Source of the DNA: Schizophyllum amplum
Taxonomy: Eukaryota > Basidiomycota > Agaricomycetes > Agaricales > Schizophyllaceae
DNA: 64,000 bases
Assembly: GCA_007026445.1 (NCBI GenBank)
Contig: VDMD01000015.1
Coordinates: 1-64,000, forward strand
Reading direction: 5' to 3'
Shown: in pieces, positions 21,986-32,895 of the stretch
Layout: each line of letters starts with the position of its first letter
Position numbering within the stretch: position 1 is the first letter of the stretch
The notes under the pieces: generated by a model
Seen by the model: the letters and a program-made list of their open reading frames with translations, nothing else
The model's database searches: none
What the model was told of the DNA's origin: nothing
Position numbers and translations under genes: made by a program

Positions 21986-23457
21986 TCAATCAGACGGCTC
22001 GTCAGCGCGCTTGCGCTTCCGTCCCTGATAAGCAGCTGGGTCGTCGTCTAAGCTGACGGTGTTGTGAACCGCCTTCACCGCATTGTGGATCTGCGCGACC
22101 CACTCCGGTATTTGGTGCGGCGCTTGCACGTGCACCGAGCTCTTCTCAGGACCGTCGAACTTTTGCTTGTCTTCGTTGTACAACTCGGTAAATGCCCTGC
22201 CGTAGAAAGATTAGACTGCAGTCGAAGCGAACATCAAATCACTGACCTATCAAGTTCCAGTTTCGTCTTGAATGTGACCGCCCAGGTCCGTAGCGTGTGG
22301 TCAACTTTCGGCCAGAAGCCGGCGCCGCTCACGTACTCATGGTCCTTGTATTGCCTGGCATGCCAACGCTGACAGGGAGTCAGCATGGGGTCGACCACGG
22401 AGAACAAAACTTACAATGAAGGCGAAACGGATGAGCATTGCGAGGGTGGGCTGGACATTGACTGGCGAGCAGATTGCTGCACATACGTCAGCGATGTTCT
22501 CGGAGGCCTTGTTGTTGCGATCAAGGCATGCGCTCAGCTGTAGCACGGGTTCCGGTCAACAACGGCACAGCAGCAATGATTCACAACATACCTTCGTCTT
22601 GATCGTGCTTCTGAACAGCGTTAACGCTGTGCCGATATGCTTCTTCACGATTTTGACGTTCGGCTGGTCCTCGTCCATCGGAAGCTGAGAGGAGTGTGTC
22701 TTCTTGAGCAATTTCTACAGAGACAGTGGGTGAGAAAATGAAGGGTGAACGTGTTTAGTGAATACAGACAAAGATAATGTCTTCGAAGTTGCTGCCACGG
22801 TAGGCTTCGATCGAGTCTGATAGCAGGGCGACACGGGCTACCATCGAGGCCTGCTCCTATAAGAGGATATAATCAGTTATCATGGTGAATGAATGGAAGG
22901 GAGCACGCACTTTGAGGGCCTCAGTGAATACCCATTCCTTGCGTCGTGCTGCAAGGCTCTCGGTTTCGCGAATGGACTGTTCGATCTTGAACAGGGCAGC
23001 CCCATTGATGAGGTTCATCTCCTGTAGCGAAGAGGCCTATGACACAGAGCATTAGGCACGCGATGACGGAAGACGGCAAGCCACGCACCTCTGCAAGCTC
23101 ATCCACATGAGCCATCGCCACTTGGTCTAGGTTGAACATGGTCTGCAGGCGCTGCCTGATCATCGGATATACCGGCTTGAGTGACAGCGGGAGGATAGCG
23201 TCGCGGGAGAGAACACCAGAAGCAGCTTCAGCATCGCGCATGCGCTGGACGTTGGCGTTGAACTCTTCGGGCGTGTCGAACTGCGACATCTCAACACCGG
23301 GTTCCGGCGGCGACTCAGGATCACCATCCTCGTTGCCACCTGGAGCGGCGGGGGCAGCATCGCTTATACGTTGCTGGAGCCACGCCCTCACAGGGTCTTG
23401 CTGCTGAGATGCGCCACTGCCGCCGAGATCGTCGGGGGGCGACAACATGGATGACAT
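21986..23457 (-). CDS. Accessory protein of the CACTA-like element (386 aa)
   Basis: Seven exons on the minus strand: 23089-23457, 22911-23036, 22770-22856, 22592-22714, 22415-22537, 22247-22368, 21986-22196; introns 50-55 nt with GT-AG ends. They sum to 1161 nt, exactly 387 codons. The N-terminus (MSSMLSPPDDLGG) is Pro/Glu-rich and disordered. The middle is helical (EEFNANVQRMRDAEA, SIRETESLAARRKEWV). Then come a short KIVKKHIGTALTLFR segment, an aromatic stretch WHARQYKDHEYVSGAGFWP and a basic end GRKRKRADEPSD that could be a nuclear signal. I recognise no domain. It is divergent from the transposase, 232 bp between starts, so both may share a promoter. By analogy with plant CACTA elements that carry a DNA-binding accessory protein, that is a possible role; this is inference. 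Confidence 0.75.
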
Positions 23458-23689
23458 CGTGAGGGTATTGTCGAGAGTGAAGGGGATGGGGGTTGCTTGA
23501 GAGAATGCTGCATCGGAGAGTGCTTATAAGGGGGAAGCAGTCACGAACATGAATGGGGGTGAAGGTCAAGGGCAGACACAAAGCTTTCACGCCCAAATTG
23601 ATCGCGCCCCCGGGCCGTTGAAGTCACGTGCTCACAGGTCACAGTTGGCGCCGGGAATTGACCAGGGCGATTTCTTGACTGCTTCCAGA
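23458..23689. promoter_or_regulatory. Divergent intergenic region of the CACTA-like element
   Basis: 232 bp between the start codons of the accessory gene (minus) and the transposase (plus). It contains cgcccccgggccgttgaagt and ctcacaggtcacag. No clear TATA box for either gene except ttataaggggg near 23524, which suits the minus-strand gene poorly. Promoter role is inferred from position only. Confidence 0.4.
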
Positions 23690-26600
23690 ATGGCTCCTCG
23701 TGGTTCACGACGAAAGCCTCTTCCAGAAGGTGCACAATCAGCAAGTCTCTCCTGTATAAAATACCAATATAAATAACTCCTAGGCATTCAAGAAATTGAC
23801 GGTCAATCTGGTCGAGTACAATGCGTTACTTGCACCTCTGCTCTCAATGAACCCACAAATCTGGCGCGCGGGAGTATAACGGCACATCTAGACTCTCCGA
23901 AGCATCGTACAAGTGTTACTCTCCTCGAACGGCAGCGAGAGGATGAGCGTGCGCGCGAGCGTCGGCTCCTAGAGATCTACGAAAGGACCGAGCATCCCAA
24001 TCCTCTGTACGAGCAGCCTTCGGCTGCAGCACGCTCTTCGATGTTTGGCGGGGGTACCGAAAATCCTTTATCGGTCCCTATACTCGACAACCCGACCCCC
24101 GTGTACGAGACAGGCATGGACATTGATGCTCCTCGTGATGTCGACGCAGAGCGTGCTCGTCTAGAATATATAGCAGATCAGATGCGCGAGCAGGCACGTT
24201 ATGAGGACGAATTTGGAGCCAGTCCTGCCGATGACAGTACGGAGCCGTATTTCCCAGATGAAATCAGAAATGTACTGAGAGCCTCCGGTGCGTCGCAACT
24301 CGCCGACGGTCTCATATACAAGCTGACACTTGTACGATAGGATTATTCGACGAAGATGAAGACGAAGCAGGGAACAACGAGGAGGGTGACGACCCAGCCG
24401 CCGCAGAGGCGTGGAAGCCTTATCCCAGCAAAATAGTAAGTAATCGCCGACCTTCACGCACCAGCCAGTGTGATTAACGGAAATGCCTACAGATGATGCT
24501 TCTCGACATCATTGACAATCTGCCTCGGTTGCGCATGTCGAGCAACCAGTTCCAAATCATCCTTTGGCTGTTGAAGGAGTGCGGTGTCAAGCGCGTGCCA
24601 TCTTACGACAAGTTCCGCAAGACGCAGCAGTCCGTGAGCCGCATGTGCGGCACATCCAATACCGAGGAGCATAAATCAACACTCGGGAACCGCTTCTTCA
24701 CTAATAACATTTCGGTTGCTCTGGTAAGCCAACTTTGACTCGTGCTCGCATCCCATACTAACAGTTGACGATTAGGACTTCGCAAACCCGGAAGTGGCAA
24801 AACACCTGAACTTCTATCCAGAAGACTGTGGTGACGGCCCCATTTCCGAGGTCTGGCAGGCCAAACGATGGACAGAATTTCGAGCCGACGAGCTCACCCC
24901 GATGTACTCACGCTCTGGAGCAAAGCAGTTCTTTATTGAAGAGCTTTGCCAGCTCGAGGACGGGTCGTACGTCATCCCGCATCTCTGGATAACTAAGAAG
25001 AAGAAGCTCTGCGCAGAATGCTCTAACGTTCGGTTCTCTCCTGTGCGTAGAATCTGTTCTCGTCTATGTGTTATCCTCTTATTGATCTACAGGCGACTGG
25101 GTGGTCCGTTGTTTCCGGAGAGCCTGGCAAGCGTACGGTCGAAGCGCGTGAATTTGCATGGACGTATCATGACATTGTGAGCCGCATTGGGAGCAATCCG
25201 CAGTGGGAAGACGGTATGTGCTACCTGATTAGTCTGCTCACTTGCCTCAAATATTGCAGGAACAAATATACCTGAAATGCCAAATCCAATGCGCCAGCTG
25301 GCACCCGACCGGGACATCTACGTGGTCATGACTCCCATCTGGGCAGACGACGTATCCGGCAACCGATCAAAGCAGTACAACAAACATATGAACATGTACA
25401 TGGCAAACTCGAATCTGCCCGGTCGCCTTCTCCAGCAAGAATACTTTGTCCGCTTTGTTTCTACGTCTCCGCACGCAACATCGCCCGAGCAATATGTCGC
25501 CATCCGCGATCAGATTAAGTATGTCTGGGATTTCACTTGTATAATTACACTCTAATCTGTCTTCAGCGAGACACAGGTCAAGCCAATCCCGTGCTACAAT
25601 GCAGATACACAGCGTGAATGTGCCGTCATTCTTCGCTGTCCCGGTCTCCCGGCAGACAATCCTCAGCAGGCGGAGGAGGCGTCGCATATCGGTGGAAATG
25701 GTAACTGTCCGTGTCGCAAGTGCAAGGCCGGTGGTCCCCAGAGAGTAAAGGAGAGCGACGATGGATACCATGATCATCACTATGTACGTGGTCCATTGAC
25801 AATGGGGCAGCTGTACTCAGTTCTAACGATATCTCTCCCTATAGGTCGGTGTTGCACGAAGTGCTTGCGAAATTAAGAATGAGCTGGAGAAACAACTTGA
25901 GGCGGCGATGTCAGGAGTTGCGGCTCGAGTAACGGATCTGCAGACAGCGACGGGCACGAAAGACAAGGTCACCCAATACTGGATCGATATCCTGCTCGCA
26001 AAGGCACGCGCGCTGAAGAAGGATAGGCGCTCGCAGGATGAGATCACTTCTACTCTCCGCCATTGGTTAGCTGAGACGCCAGGTGACAAAATGAACCCGC
26101 TTCTATCCATAGCAGGTGCGCGACCATCATCTCGTTTGCACCTATAAGAGGTGCTAACAGGACATATAGGCCTTGATCCCTCCCAAGACACGCCTGTCGA
26201 GATCTTACACACCATTCTGCTCGGTGTAGTTAAGTATATGTGGCATATGCTCCATACATCTTGGTCCGAGGACGAGCGCAACCTCTTCGCCCTTCGCCTT
26301 CAATCTACGGATATCGATGGCCTCAGTATTGCCCCGATTCGTGCGGGCTACATGGTCCAATACCGAAATAACTTGATCGGCAAAGACTTTAAGACGCTGA
26401 TGCAGTGCGCCCCATTCCACGTTCATGCACCATTCGGCGAGAATCCCGCCATCTACGCCGAGCGCTTCTCTCTTGTCAAGGCCGTTGGAGACCTGGGTGC
26501 CGTCCTCTGGCAGCACGAAATATCGAACATGGATCAATATCTGGTAAGTAGGGTACACAGTCTCATAGCTCATCGCATTTAACAACGGTATTTTTGCAGG

Positions 26601-27925
26601 CCGATCTGGAGATTTTGATAGCCAATGTACTCGACGCCTTCGATGCCGTAGACTGCAAGAAAATCATTGTCAAGATCAAACTGCACCTCCTTCCGCACCT
26701 GATTGACGATATTCGTCGATATGGCCCTGCGATCCGCAATTCTACCGAAGTCTTTGAATGCTTCAACGCGGTCTTCCGACTATGTTCAGTACTAAGCAAC
26801 CACCAAGCTCCCAGTCGCGACATTGCCCGAAAATTCACATCCATGGATCGCGTGAAGCATATCCTCAGCGGTGGCTACTGGAAGGACTCAAAGGGTGTAT
26901 GGGTTCAGGCTAGTGCGAACGTGCGAGCCATACTGCATACCAAGCCGACGATACAACGCCATCTAGGCTGGGTTCCCACGCAGAAGATACAACCAGGCCG
27001 TATTGTTGCAGAGGCTGCGAAGACGGGCTACATCGATTGGTCGGCTACCGCCAGCTGCACGGAGGGATCATTGGTCCATCAGAATTTACGAGGTTCTCGT
27101 TGGCGACGCGGTAAATCCATCATTGCAGACAGCGGCGACGTCTGTCGCCCACTTTCATGGATCTTCGCTAAGGGCATGTCGGAGGTGAGTTGCAGCTTCG
27201 ATGTTTTCAGGACATACAGAACAGCTTAACGGACCCTTCTAGTCGCATACGCGAGTCGGACGCATCAAGGAAATCTTAGTGGCCATGGATGAGGGGCTGC
27301 CAGACACTGTTCTGCTCGAAGTATTCGAGTTTGGGAAGAACCGGCACCCTGACTTTCACGCCCCAGTCTTGTGTCGTCCTCCAGATGGCACGTCTAAGTT
27401 TATATCACTTCAGACAACGGTACGGACACTTCAATGTAGTTAATGCAGCTGGATAACTAATATCTGTGACAGGATGTATTGTTCCTCTTCTCCGCGCAGC
27501 ACGACTGCCGCCAATTGCAATGTCACTCAACGCGCTTGATCTTCGACCGGCAGGAACGTTCAGAGTCGAGCCGCCAGCGACTGCAGCTTGTCCACGCTGA
27601 TGATGATCATTATGTGGTAAATATCTTCGCCATCCATAACGCCGGCCTACTTCGGAAAGCTATCCACCGCGAGTTAACGAAGCCGGTGCCATTATACGAG
27701 GACCGACGTGCACATCACGACGAGTCGGCTGCCAAGCTGCGGGGGATTCGGGTCGTTGATCGGGCCAAAGCAGCTGAACGCCGCAAGGCAAAGATCGCGC
27801 AGCTAGCCTCAGCCCTTCCGGTCATACCAGACGTTGTCCCCGTCGTAGCAGACGTTGACCCGAACGAGGACGAACTCAGCGGATCTGACAGCGAAGGCCC
27901 GAGGAAGATGGAAGCGAGAGTGTAG
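23690..27925 (+). CDS. CACTA-like transposase (1202 aa, 13 exons)
   Basis: Exons: 23690-23744, 23784-24287, 24341-24435, 24493-24723, 24776-25042, 25093-25213, 25260-25518, 25567-25783, 25845-26115, 26170-26543, 26600-27184, 27243-27419, 27473-27925. The sum, 3609 nt, is exactly 1203 codons. A C2H2-like finger (CVTC...ITAHLDSPKH) sits at about residues 30-58. Next come PYPSKI-MMLLDIIDNLPRLR, LCQLEDGSYVIPHLWI, SGNRSKQYNKHMNMYMA at about 450, a CPCRKCKAGG zinc motif near 555, and DTPVEILHTILLGVVKYMW near 680. These blocks define a transposase family frequent in Agaricomycetes. I link it to CACTA by the element's CAC ends; a Plavaka-type assignment is possible but not certain. The first intron is only 39 nt. 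After the stop, a different frame runs on to 28026 with an acidic stretch and RKRRRRTT, so a 1-bp change may have shortened the C-terminus. Confidence 0.82.
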
Positions 27926-28045
27926 GGGATACAGATGTAGATGTTGAGGAAGAGATGATGACAGACTTACCTCGAAGGAGGGCACGCAAGCGACGACGTC
28001 GCACAACGCAGGTGGTTACAGCATAGACAAGATGTATTATGGTCA

Positions 28046-28752
28046 CTACAGTAGTTTGCGACGAGTACGGGATCCATCGTTATCCTCTGCATGCTCGCGC
28101 TTTGGCGCTCTCGAAGGTGAGGGTGGGGCAGGTGAGGGTGTTGGTGGGCTGTGTTGGCGCGCCGGAGGATGGTCGCGCATATACTGACTAGCACGAATGC
28201 AGTCATAGCGCTCAGAGGCTGGGGTGGACTCCGTCGGAGTGTATATTCTCTCTGGGCTGATGTGCTGGGGGGTTTGAAGCGCAAGGCTTGCACCTGCGCC
28301 AGGAGGTAGAGATGAAGGCAGGTCCGATGTTGGTGCATGCTCTTGCGAGGGAGCCGTTCCGAGCGAGACGGTACCATCACAGGCAATGTTGATGTTGATG
28401 GTCTACATAGAAAGTAAGCAGTTGAGCTATACACCCGCGATATACACGCACCACAGGCCCTGCGCTATTGATATGGACGACGATCGCCCTCTCGCGGCAC
28501 GGAACCATCTGCGGTTTCGAGTTCTCTGGGTTCATGGTGCAGATGAGCAGCGCATTCTTTCAAGCCCGCAGTCTTAAATACTCACATTCATATACATGTG
28601 AACATGCGGGAGGTCATAATCTGCATTGACGTCGTAAAGCGGACCCTGAGGCGGGGATCAGCAATGCAGGTCACAAAACTGGCCGAGCACCAGCGAAGAC
28701 AAATGTTGGACTGACATATGCAGGCTGTTCCGAAATTTATGTTGTAGTCCAT
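28046..28752 (-). CDS. Second accessory gene of the CACTA-like element
   Basis: Minus strand. Three exons fit well: 28586-28645 (YDVNADYDLPHVHMYMN), 28452-28508 (MVPCRERAIVVHINSAGPV) and 28046-28402 (starting TININIACDGTVSLGTAPSQ). The last exon is Pro/Ser-rich, with PPTPSPAPPSPSRAPKRE, and ends in RTRRKLL. At least one more exon lies upstream; an ATG at 28752 (MDYNINFGTAC) is a candidate, but I could not join it in frame. No known domain. Its stop is 20 bp from the end of the longer transposase frame, tail to tail. A role in transposition is only suggested by location. Confidence 0.5.
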
Positions 28753-29208
28753 GTCGTGTATGCACCCAACCTGGCTTGGATCGTGGTGCGAGGGAGAGGT
28801 CGAGATGAGCGCGAAGACAGACGTCGCATTGATATTATTCCCACGCCGAACAAAGATTACTGAATTTAGGTTGCATCATTGTTCACTCGACCCTTTTGTG
28901 ACCTCGAACATTGTATTTACAGGACATTGACCGCAAAACATCAGATCCAGGCCATTGTCACATCCATTGTACGTTGAGCCGTGCACTCGCTTCCACGTAA
29001 ACAACCTGCCTACTCACAACCTCAGGACACTTTCGTGGTGTAATAAGGCGACCACGCGCGCATTGCCCGGCATGCCTCCGAAGGCCGGGACCCCCACCGG
29101 AAGCTCCGGGAGGGGCCTGTGGCTGTGCACATAAGTCATTCGCGACCTTTTCAACTGCTCTGCAAGCAATTAGTCGGGACCTTTTAAAAGGTACTACGAG
29201 CTCAGCTG

Positions 29209-32200
29209 ACAAAGGAGGGCTACCGCTACTGGATCACCTTCATTGATGACAAGGAGCGCTGGCGGACGGTGGTCTACCTGAAGAAGAAGAGCGATACTTG
29301 GGCCGCTATTTGCGCGTTCAAGGCGGCTGCTGAGATTGAGACGGGCGAACGATTGGAGGTGATGCGCTGCGATGCCGGTGGCGAGTACATCACCAAGGCG
29401 ATGTTGGAGCAGGCGCGTCGTGAGGGGTGGCGACTCGAGTTCACTGAGCCAGATGAGCCGCATCAGAACGGCGTTGCAGAGCGCGCTAATTTGACTCCAG
29501 CGAACGCGGCCAGCTGTATGCTGTGGGAAGCGAAGCTGCCGCCTTCGTTCTGGGCCCATGCTGTGTCCGCCTTCAATCACGTCGACAACCGCGCGCCTAC
29601 GTCCTCGCTATCACCGGACAAGACACCCTACATCGGCTGGAAGCGCAAGAAGCCGGACGTCTCGTACTTCCGCGTCTTTGGCTGCCTTGCCTAAGTCCTG
29701 GTGAAGAAGCGGCACCGGCGCGTGCTCGAGCCGCACTCGCAGAAGTGCATCTTCATCGGCTACCCGCCCGGCACCAAGGCCTGGCTCTTCTGGAACCCGG
29801 CGACCCAGAAGACGCTCATCTCCTCACACGCCGTCTTTGACGAGCGCTACATGCCGGGGAACTCTACCAAGAGTATAAACTTGATTACCGCGTCGCTCCT
29901 GGACAGAGGTGAGGGACCACCGGACTTTGGGGATGCCGCAGATCAAGGGGGTGATGGGGAATCGCCTCCTAATCGCGAGTCTGACGATAGCGATGATGAC
30001 GCTGTCTATGATCTGCCGCCTCCCCCATCCAGTCAGCCCGCTCCTCCCGCTCCGCAGTTGCAGACGCCGCCACCCAGTTCGCCGCCTCGCGCGCCTACAG
30101 TCGAGCCGCCTACCACACCGCCTAGCGCGCCTGTGCCCGCACCTCAGGCTCCACGTTCTGTACGTGTTGGACCACCCAGCCTGCTGCTTCAGCGCGGCCG
30201 CCAGAAGGAGCAACAGGAGAAGGCGCAGCGCCAGAAGGCCGTTCGCCGCCGTTCGCCGTCGCCCGAGGCACCGCCTAATCGGGGGGAGGTGCCCGAGTGG
30301 CTGGCAGACCCGCCGCGGCCGCCGACCGACCCATTTGCAGGCCCATCGCGCCCAGTGCGCCAGAGCGCGCCACGCTTCAATATGAGCGAGCGCGCATTGC
30401 AGGAGCGCGCTATGCGGCCATCCGCACCACCACCGCCTAGCCGTTGGGCTAGCGGTCCGCCCGTCGTGTCGCCTAACCGCTATGCGCCGCTTGAAGCGAG
30501 TATAGAGGAGATTGAGGAGTCGGAGGAGGAGAAGGAGCAGGAGATGGAGAAGGAGACGCCCCCCGTGGAGCATGACTCTGGGAGCGGCAGTGACGATGAA
30601 CTGCTGTTGAAGGACGACACCGCCGTGCCCGGAGAGCATGCGATGCAGGCCGGACTCGACTACGTCTTTGATGGAGTGCAGGAGGAGCAGTGGTCAGTCG
30701 AGCAGGGCCTGGATTACGCTTACTCGTCCGTTGTCCCAGCAGATGCTGCAGAGGCATTACGCCGCCCCGACCGGTCGAAGTGGATTGACGCTGCGTTCGA
30801 TGAGATGCAGGCGCTGATTGACAACGGCACGTTCGAGCTCGTCCAGCTCCCGCCCGGTGCGCGCGCTATTGGCAGTCGGTGGGTGTTCAAGGTCAAGCGC
30901 AAGGCTGACGGTTCTATCGAGCGCTACAAGGCGCGCTGCGTCGCTCAGGGCTTCTCGCAGCGCCCCGGCTTCGAGTACACCGAAACCTTCGCCCCTACCC
31001 CAAAGTGGTCCGCTATCCGCGCTATCCTCGCCCTCGCCGCCATTGAAGATCTTGTCCTCTACTCGGTCGACATCAGCAACGCGTTCCTGAACGGCTGGCT
31101 TGACGTGGAGATCTACATCCGCCAACCGCCCGGCTTCGAGATGCGCAACAAGGACTATGTCTGGCGCCTCAAGAAGTCGCTGTACGGTCTGAAGCAGGCG
31201 AGTCATGTTTGGCACGAGACGCTGAACAAGGTGCTGTGCGACATGGGTTTCACGCGCATCCTCTGCGACCACAGCGTGTGGGTGTTTGGACGCGATGAGG
31301 CGCGCATCGTCATCCCCGTCTTTGTTGATGACATGACGATTGCAGCCAAGACGGACGCGCAGGCGCAGGAGATCATTGAAGAGCTGAAGAAGCACTTCAA
31401 GCTGCGCGAGCTCGGTCCTACCTCATGGCTCCTAGGCGTCGAGATCCAGCGCGAGCGCTCGCAGCGCAAGCTCTTGCTCTCCCAGCGCCAGTACTGCGTC
31501 GACATCCTCGAGCGCTATGGTATAGCAGACTGGAAACCCGTCGTCTCTCCGCTTGATCAGGCTGTGAAGCTGACCGCTGATGACGCTCCCAAGAGGCCAG
31601 AGGACATTGACTTCATGTCCTCTCGCTCTGCAGAGTACGTGTCTGCCGTTGGCGCCGTTGCCTGGCTCGCCATCGCCACTCGTCCTGACCTCGCCTATCC
31701 CGTCTCTGTCCTCGCGCGTCATACCGGCCATCCCGGACGCAAGCACTGACAGGCGCTGCAGCGCGTCTTCCGCTACATCAAGGGCACGCTTGATATCAAG
31801 CTGACCTACGATGGCAGCGCCGTTGGCGCCCGCTCGGAGCTCTTCTACACCTACACGGACGCGGATCACGGCGGGAACCCGGACAACGGCAGGTCTACCA
31901 GCGGGCACATCGTCATGATGGCGGGTGCACCGGTCTCTTGGGCGAGTAAGCTGCAGACCATTGTCGCGCTCTCTACCACAGAGGCCGAGTACGTTGCAGC
32001 CGTGTCTGCTGGGCAGGAGATGTTGTGGATGCGCCATTTCCTCACCGAGTTGGGCTACTCGGTCAAGGACGCGCCCTCCACGCTCTACATCGACAACAAC
32101 TCCGCTCTGCAGGTGGCGCGCAATCCAGAGCATCATGGGCGCATGAAGCATCTGGACCTGCGCTTCTACTGGCTGCGCGACGAGGTGCACAAGGGGTCGA

Positions 32201-32310
32201 TCTGTCTTGTCCATCTGGCCACGGAGAACATGCCAGCTGACATGCTGACCAAGGCTTTGGGCCGGTCTAAGCTGCAGCATATGGTGGGGCTGACTGGTCT
32301 AGTGCGCTAG
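29209..32310 (+). pseudogene. Copia-2, arm A: integrase, RT, RNase H
   Basis: Continues the gene interrupted at 13202. Integrase core: ITFIDDKERWRTVVY, RCDAGGEYITKAML, PHQNGVAERANLT, ending FRVFGCLA then a TAA stop at about 29692. It resumes in frame with VLVKKRHRRVLEPHSQKC, a long Pro/Ser/Glu linker, RT (GSRWVFKVKRKADGSIERYK, SVDISNAFLNGWLDVE, FVDDMTIAAK at about 31320) and, after a TGA near 31747, RNase H with LSTTEAEYVAAVSAGQEM to the stop at 32310. The first stop is also in arm B, so the element was dead before the duplication. A purine tract aaagggggtg precedes the LTR. Confidence 0.85.
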
Positions 32311-32335
32311 GTGGGCATGCTAGATAAAGGGGGTG

Positions 32336-32637
32336 TGTTGGGATTGGTGTTCTAGCACGCTCTCGTGCTTATGGTATTTTTCTCTGATTTTCCCTGATTT
32401 TTTCCATGCCTCTATCGCTACTTATGCGCGCACTACGCCTTACGCTATGCGCCACATATTCCGCTTAGTCATCGGCATTTCCCGGTCTGTCTGCCTAGAG
32501 CGGCCGCATCCAAGTCTCTCTTCATCTCTGACTTGTGTGCTGTCGCTCTAAGTGCGTAGTTACACGTTCTATAGCTTGTTATACATCTCTGACTTGTGTG
32601 CTGTCGTGTGTCTGAGTCCTCTGTTCTACCTCGGATA
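32336..32637 (+). repeat. Copia-2 3' LTR
   Basis: 302 bp, TGTTGGGATTGGTGTTCTAG to ctacctcggata. Matches the partial 5' LTR at 40486-40676 in reverse complement with scattered differences (for example the end, where that copy has gtctgatctgatcctctg). Two copies of catctctgacttgtgtgctg lie inside. The LTR ends are not a canonical CA. Confidence 0.8.
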
Positions 32638-32790
32638 TGTTGGAGATAATCACGTGACCTCTGGTTGGTCTAATGATGTCCCAATATCACTAGTAACTAT
32701 AGACCCGATAACTCAGTGGTAGAGCGTCACTCCCGAGATGTGGAGGTCCTTGGTTCAAACCCAGGTCGAGTCACTTTGCTTTTCCCAACA
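32638..32790 (+). mobile_element. tRNA-bearing LTR-like mini-element (153 bp), at the inversion centre
   Basis: TGTTGGAGATAATCACGTGA to ttttcccaaca. Differs from the copy at 43896-44047 at very few bases. Here the flanks differ (ggata on the left, aacac on the right), so one side has been lost or exchanged. It starts exactly where the copia-2 LTR stops. The tRNA-like part is 32702-32773. Confidence 0.75.
32702..32773 (+). ncRNA. tRNA-like sequence
   Basis: 72 nt, gacccgataactcagtggta onwards, with ggttcaaaccc as box B. One acceptor mismatch and one in the anticodon stem (tcact / tgtgg). Triplet cga in the anticodon position. Same type as at 12247-12318. Confidence 0.6.
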
Positions 32791-32895
32791 AACACAAATG
32801 ATGACGGTTTGGGACGAGAGAGTACAATAGGAACAATGACTACCTAATCCAGCGGACTTCCCCATTGGGCCGGTCTAAGCACACTAATCCCAATA
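32791..32895 (-). repeat. LTR-like fragment fused to arm B pol
   Basis: On the minus strand it begins TTGGGATTAGTGTGCTTAGA and resembles about 11045-11170. It is joined to the copia-2 pol of arm B exactly where that pol stops matching arm A. The missing RNase H and 3' LTR of arm B were thus replaced by this piece. Confidence 0.45.

Larger units (their letters stand above)
21545..29040. mobile_element. CACTA-like DNA transposon with three genes (7496 bp)
   Basis: Ends CACCACGAA and TTCGTGGTG (9-bp perfect inverted repeat), flanked by TA (21543-21544 and 29041-29042). The empty site is in arm B: cctaataagg on the minus strand around 35471-35481. A CAC terminus and a 2-bp duplication fit the CACTA/EnSpm group. 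It encodes a plus-strand transposase (23690-27925) and two spliced minus-strand genes on either side (21986-23457 and about 28046-28752). All splice signals and the two main reading frames are intact and it is absent from arm B, so it is young and perhaps autonomous. Confidence 0.85.
13203..29208 (+). mobile_element. Family X copy 2 in arm A (with nested insertions)
   Basis: CACCTG at 13203-13208 and CAGCTG at 29203-29208, flanked by ACAAAGG (13196-13202 and 29209-29215). Removing the element and one duplication joins copia-2 codons as VATK then EGYRYW, in frame. Own sequence is 13203-15975, 21331-21544 and 29043-29208, about 3.15 kb; the rest is the copia-1 and CACTA-like insertions. Landmarks: TIR with CTTTTAAAAGG, hairpin with gccaagagc at 14051-14110, CCGGACCGGATTGCCG near 14566, palindrome 15072-15132, hairpin 15294-15326, gcgaaaattttcgc at about 15914. 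No protein gene is recognisable. Confidence 0.88.
12125..31624 (+). repeat. Inverted duplication, arm A
   Basis: Base x of arm A pairs with 51541-x (12125-12213), 51668-x (12336 to about 15170), 51667-x (to 15975), 57022-x (21331-21544) and 64520-x (29043-31624) in arm B. The jumps equal three insertions plus their duplications: 127, 5355 and 7498 bp. The arm is 19500 bp, which leaves 6520 bp after removing them, against 6521 bp in arm B; the 1-bp difference is a C run near 15168. In the compared stretches only a few substitutions were seen. Confidence 0.9.

Noticed and set aside
29824..30639. 271-residue minus-strand open frame opposite copia-2 pol
   Set aside because: It lies antisense to the Pro-rich linker and RT of copia-2, is Arg/Leu-rich, and the mirrored copy occurs in arm B. 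It is a shadow of the coding strand.
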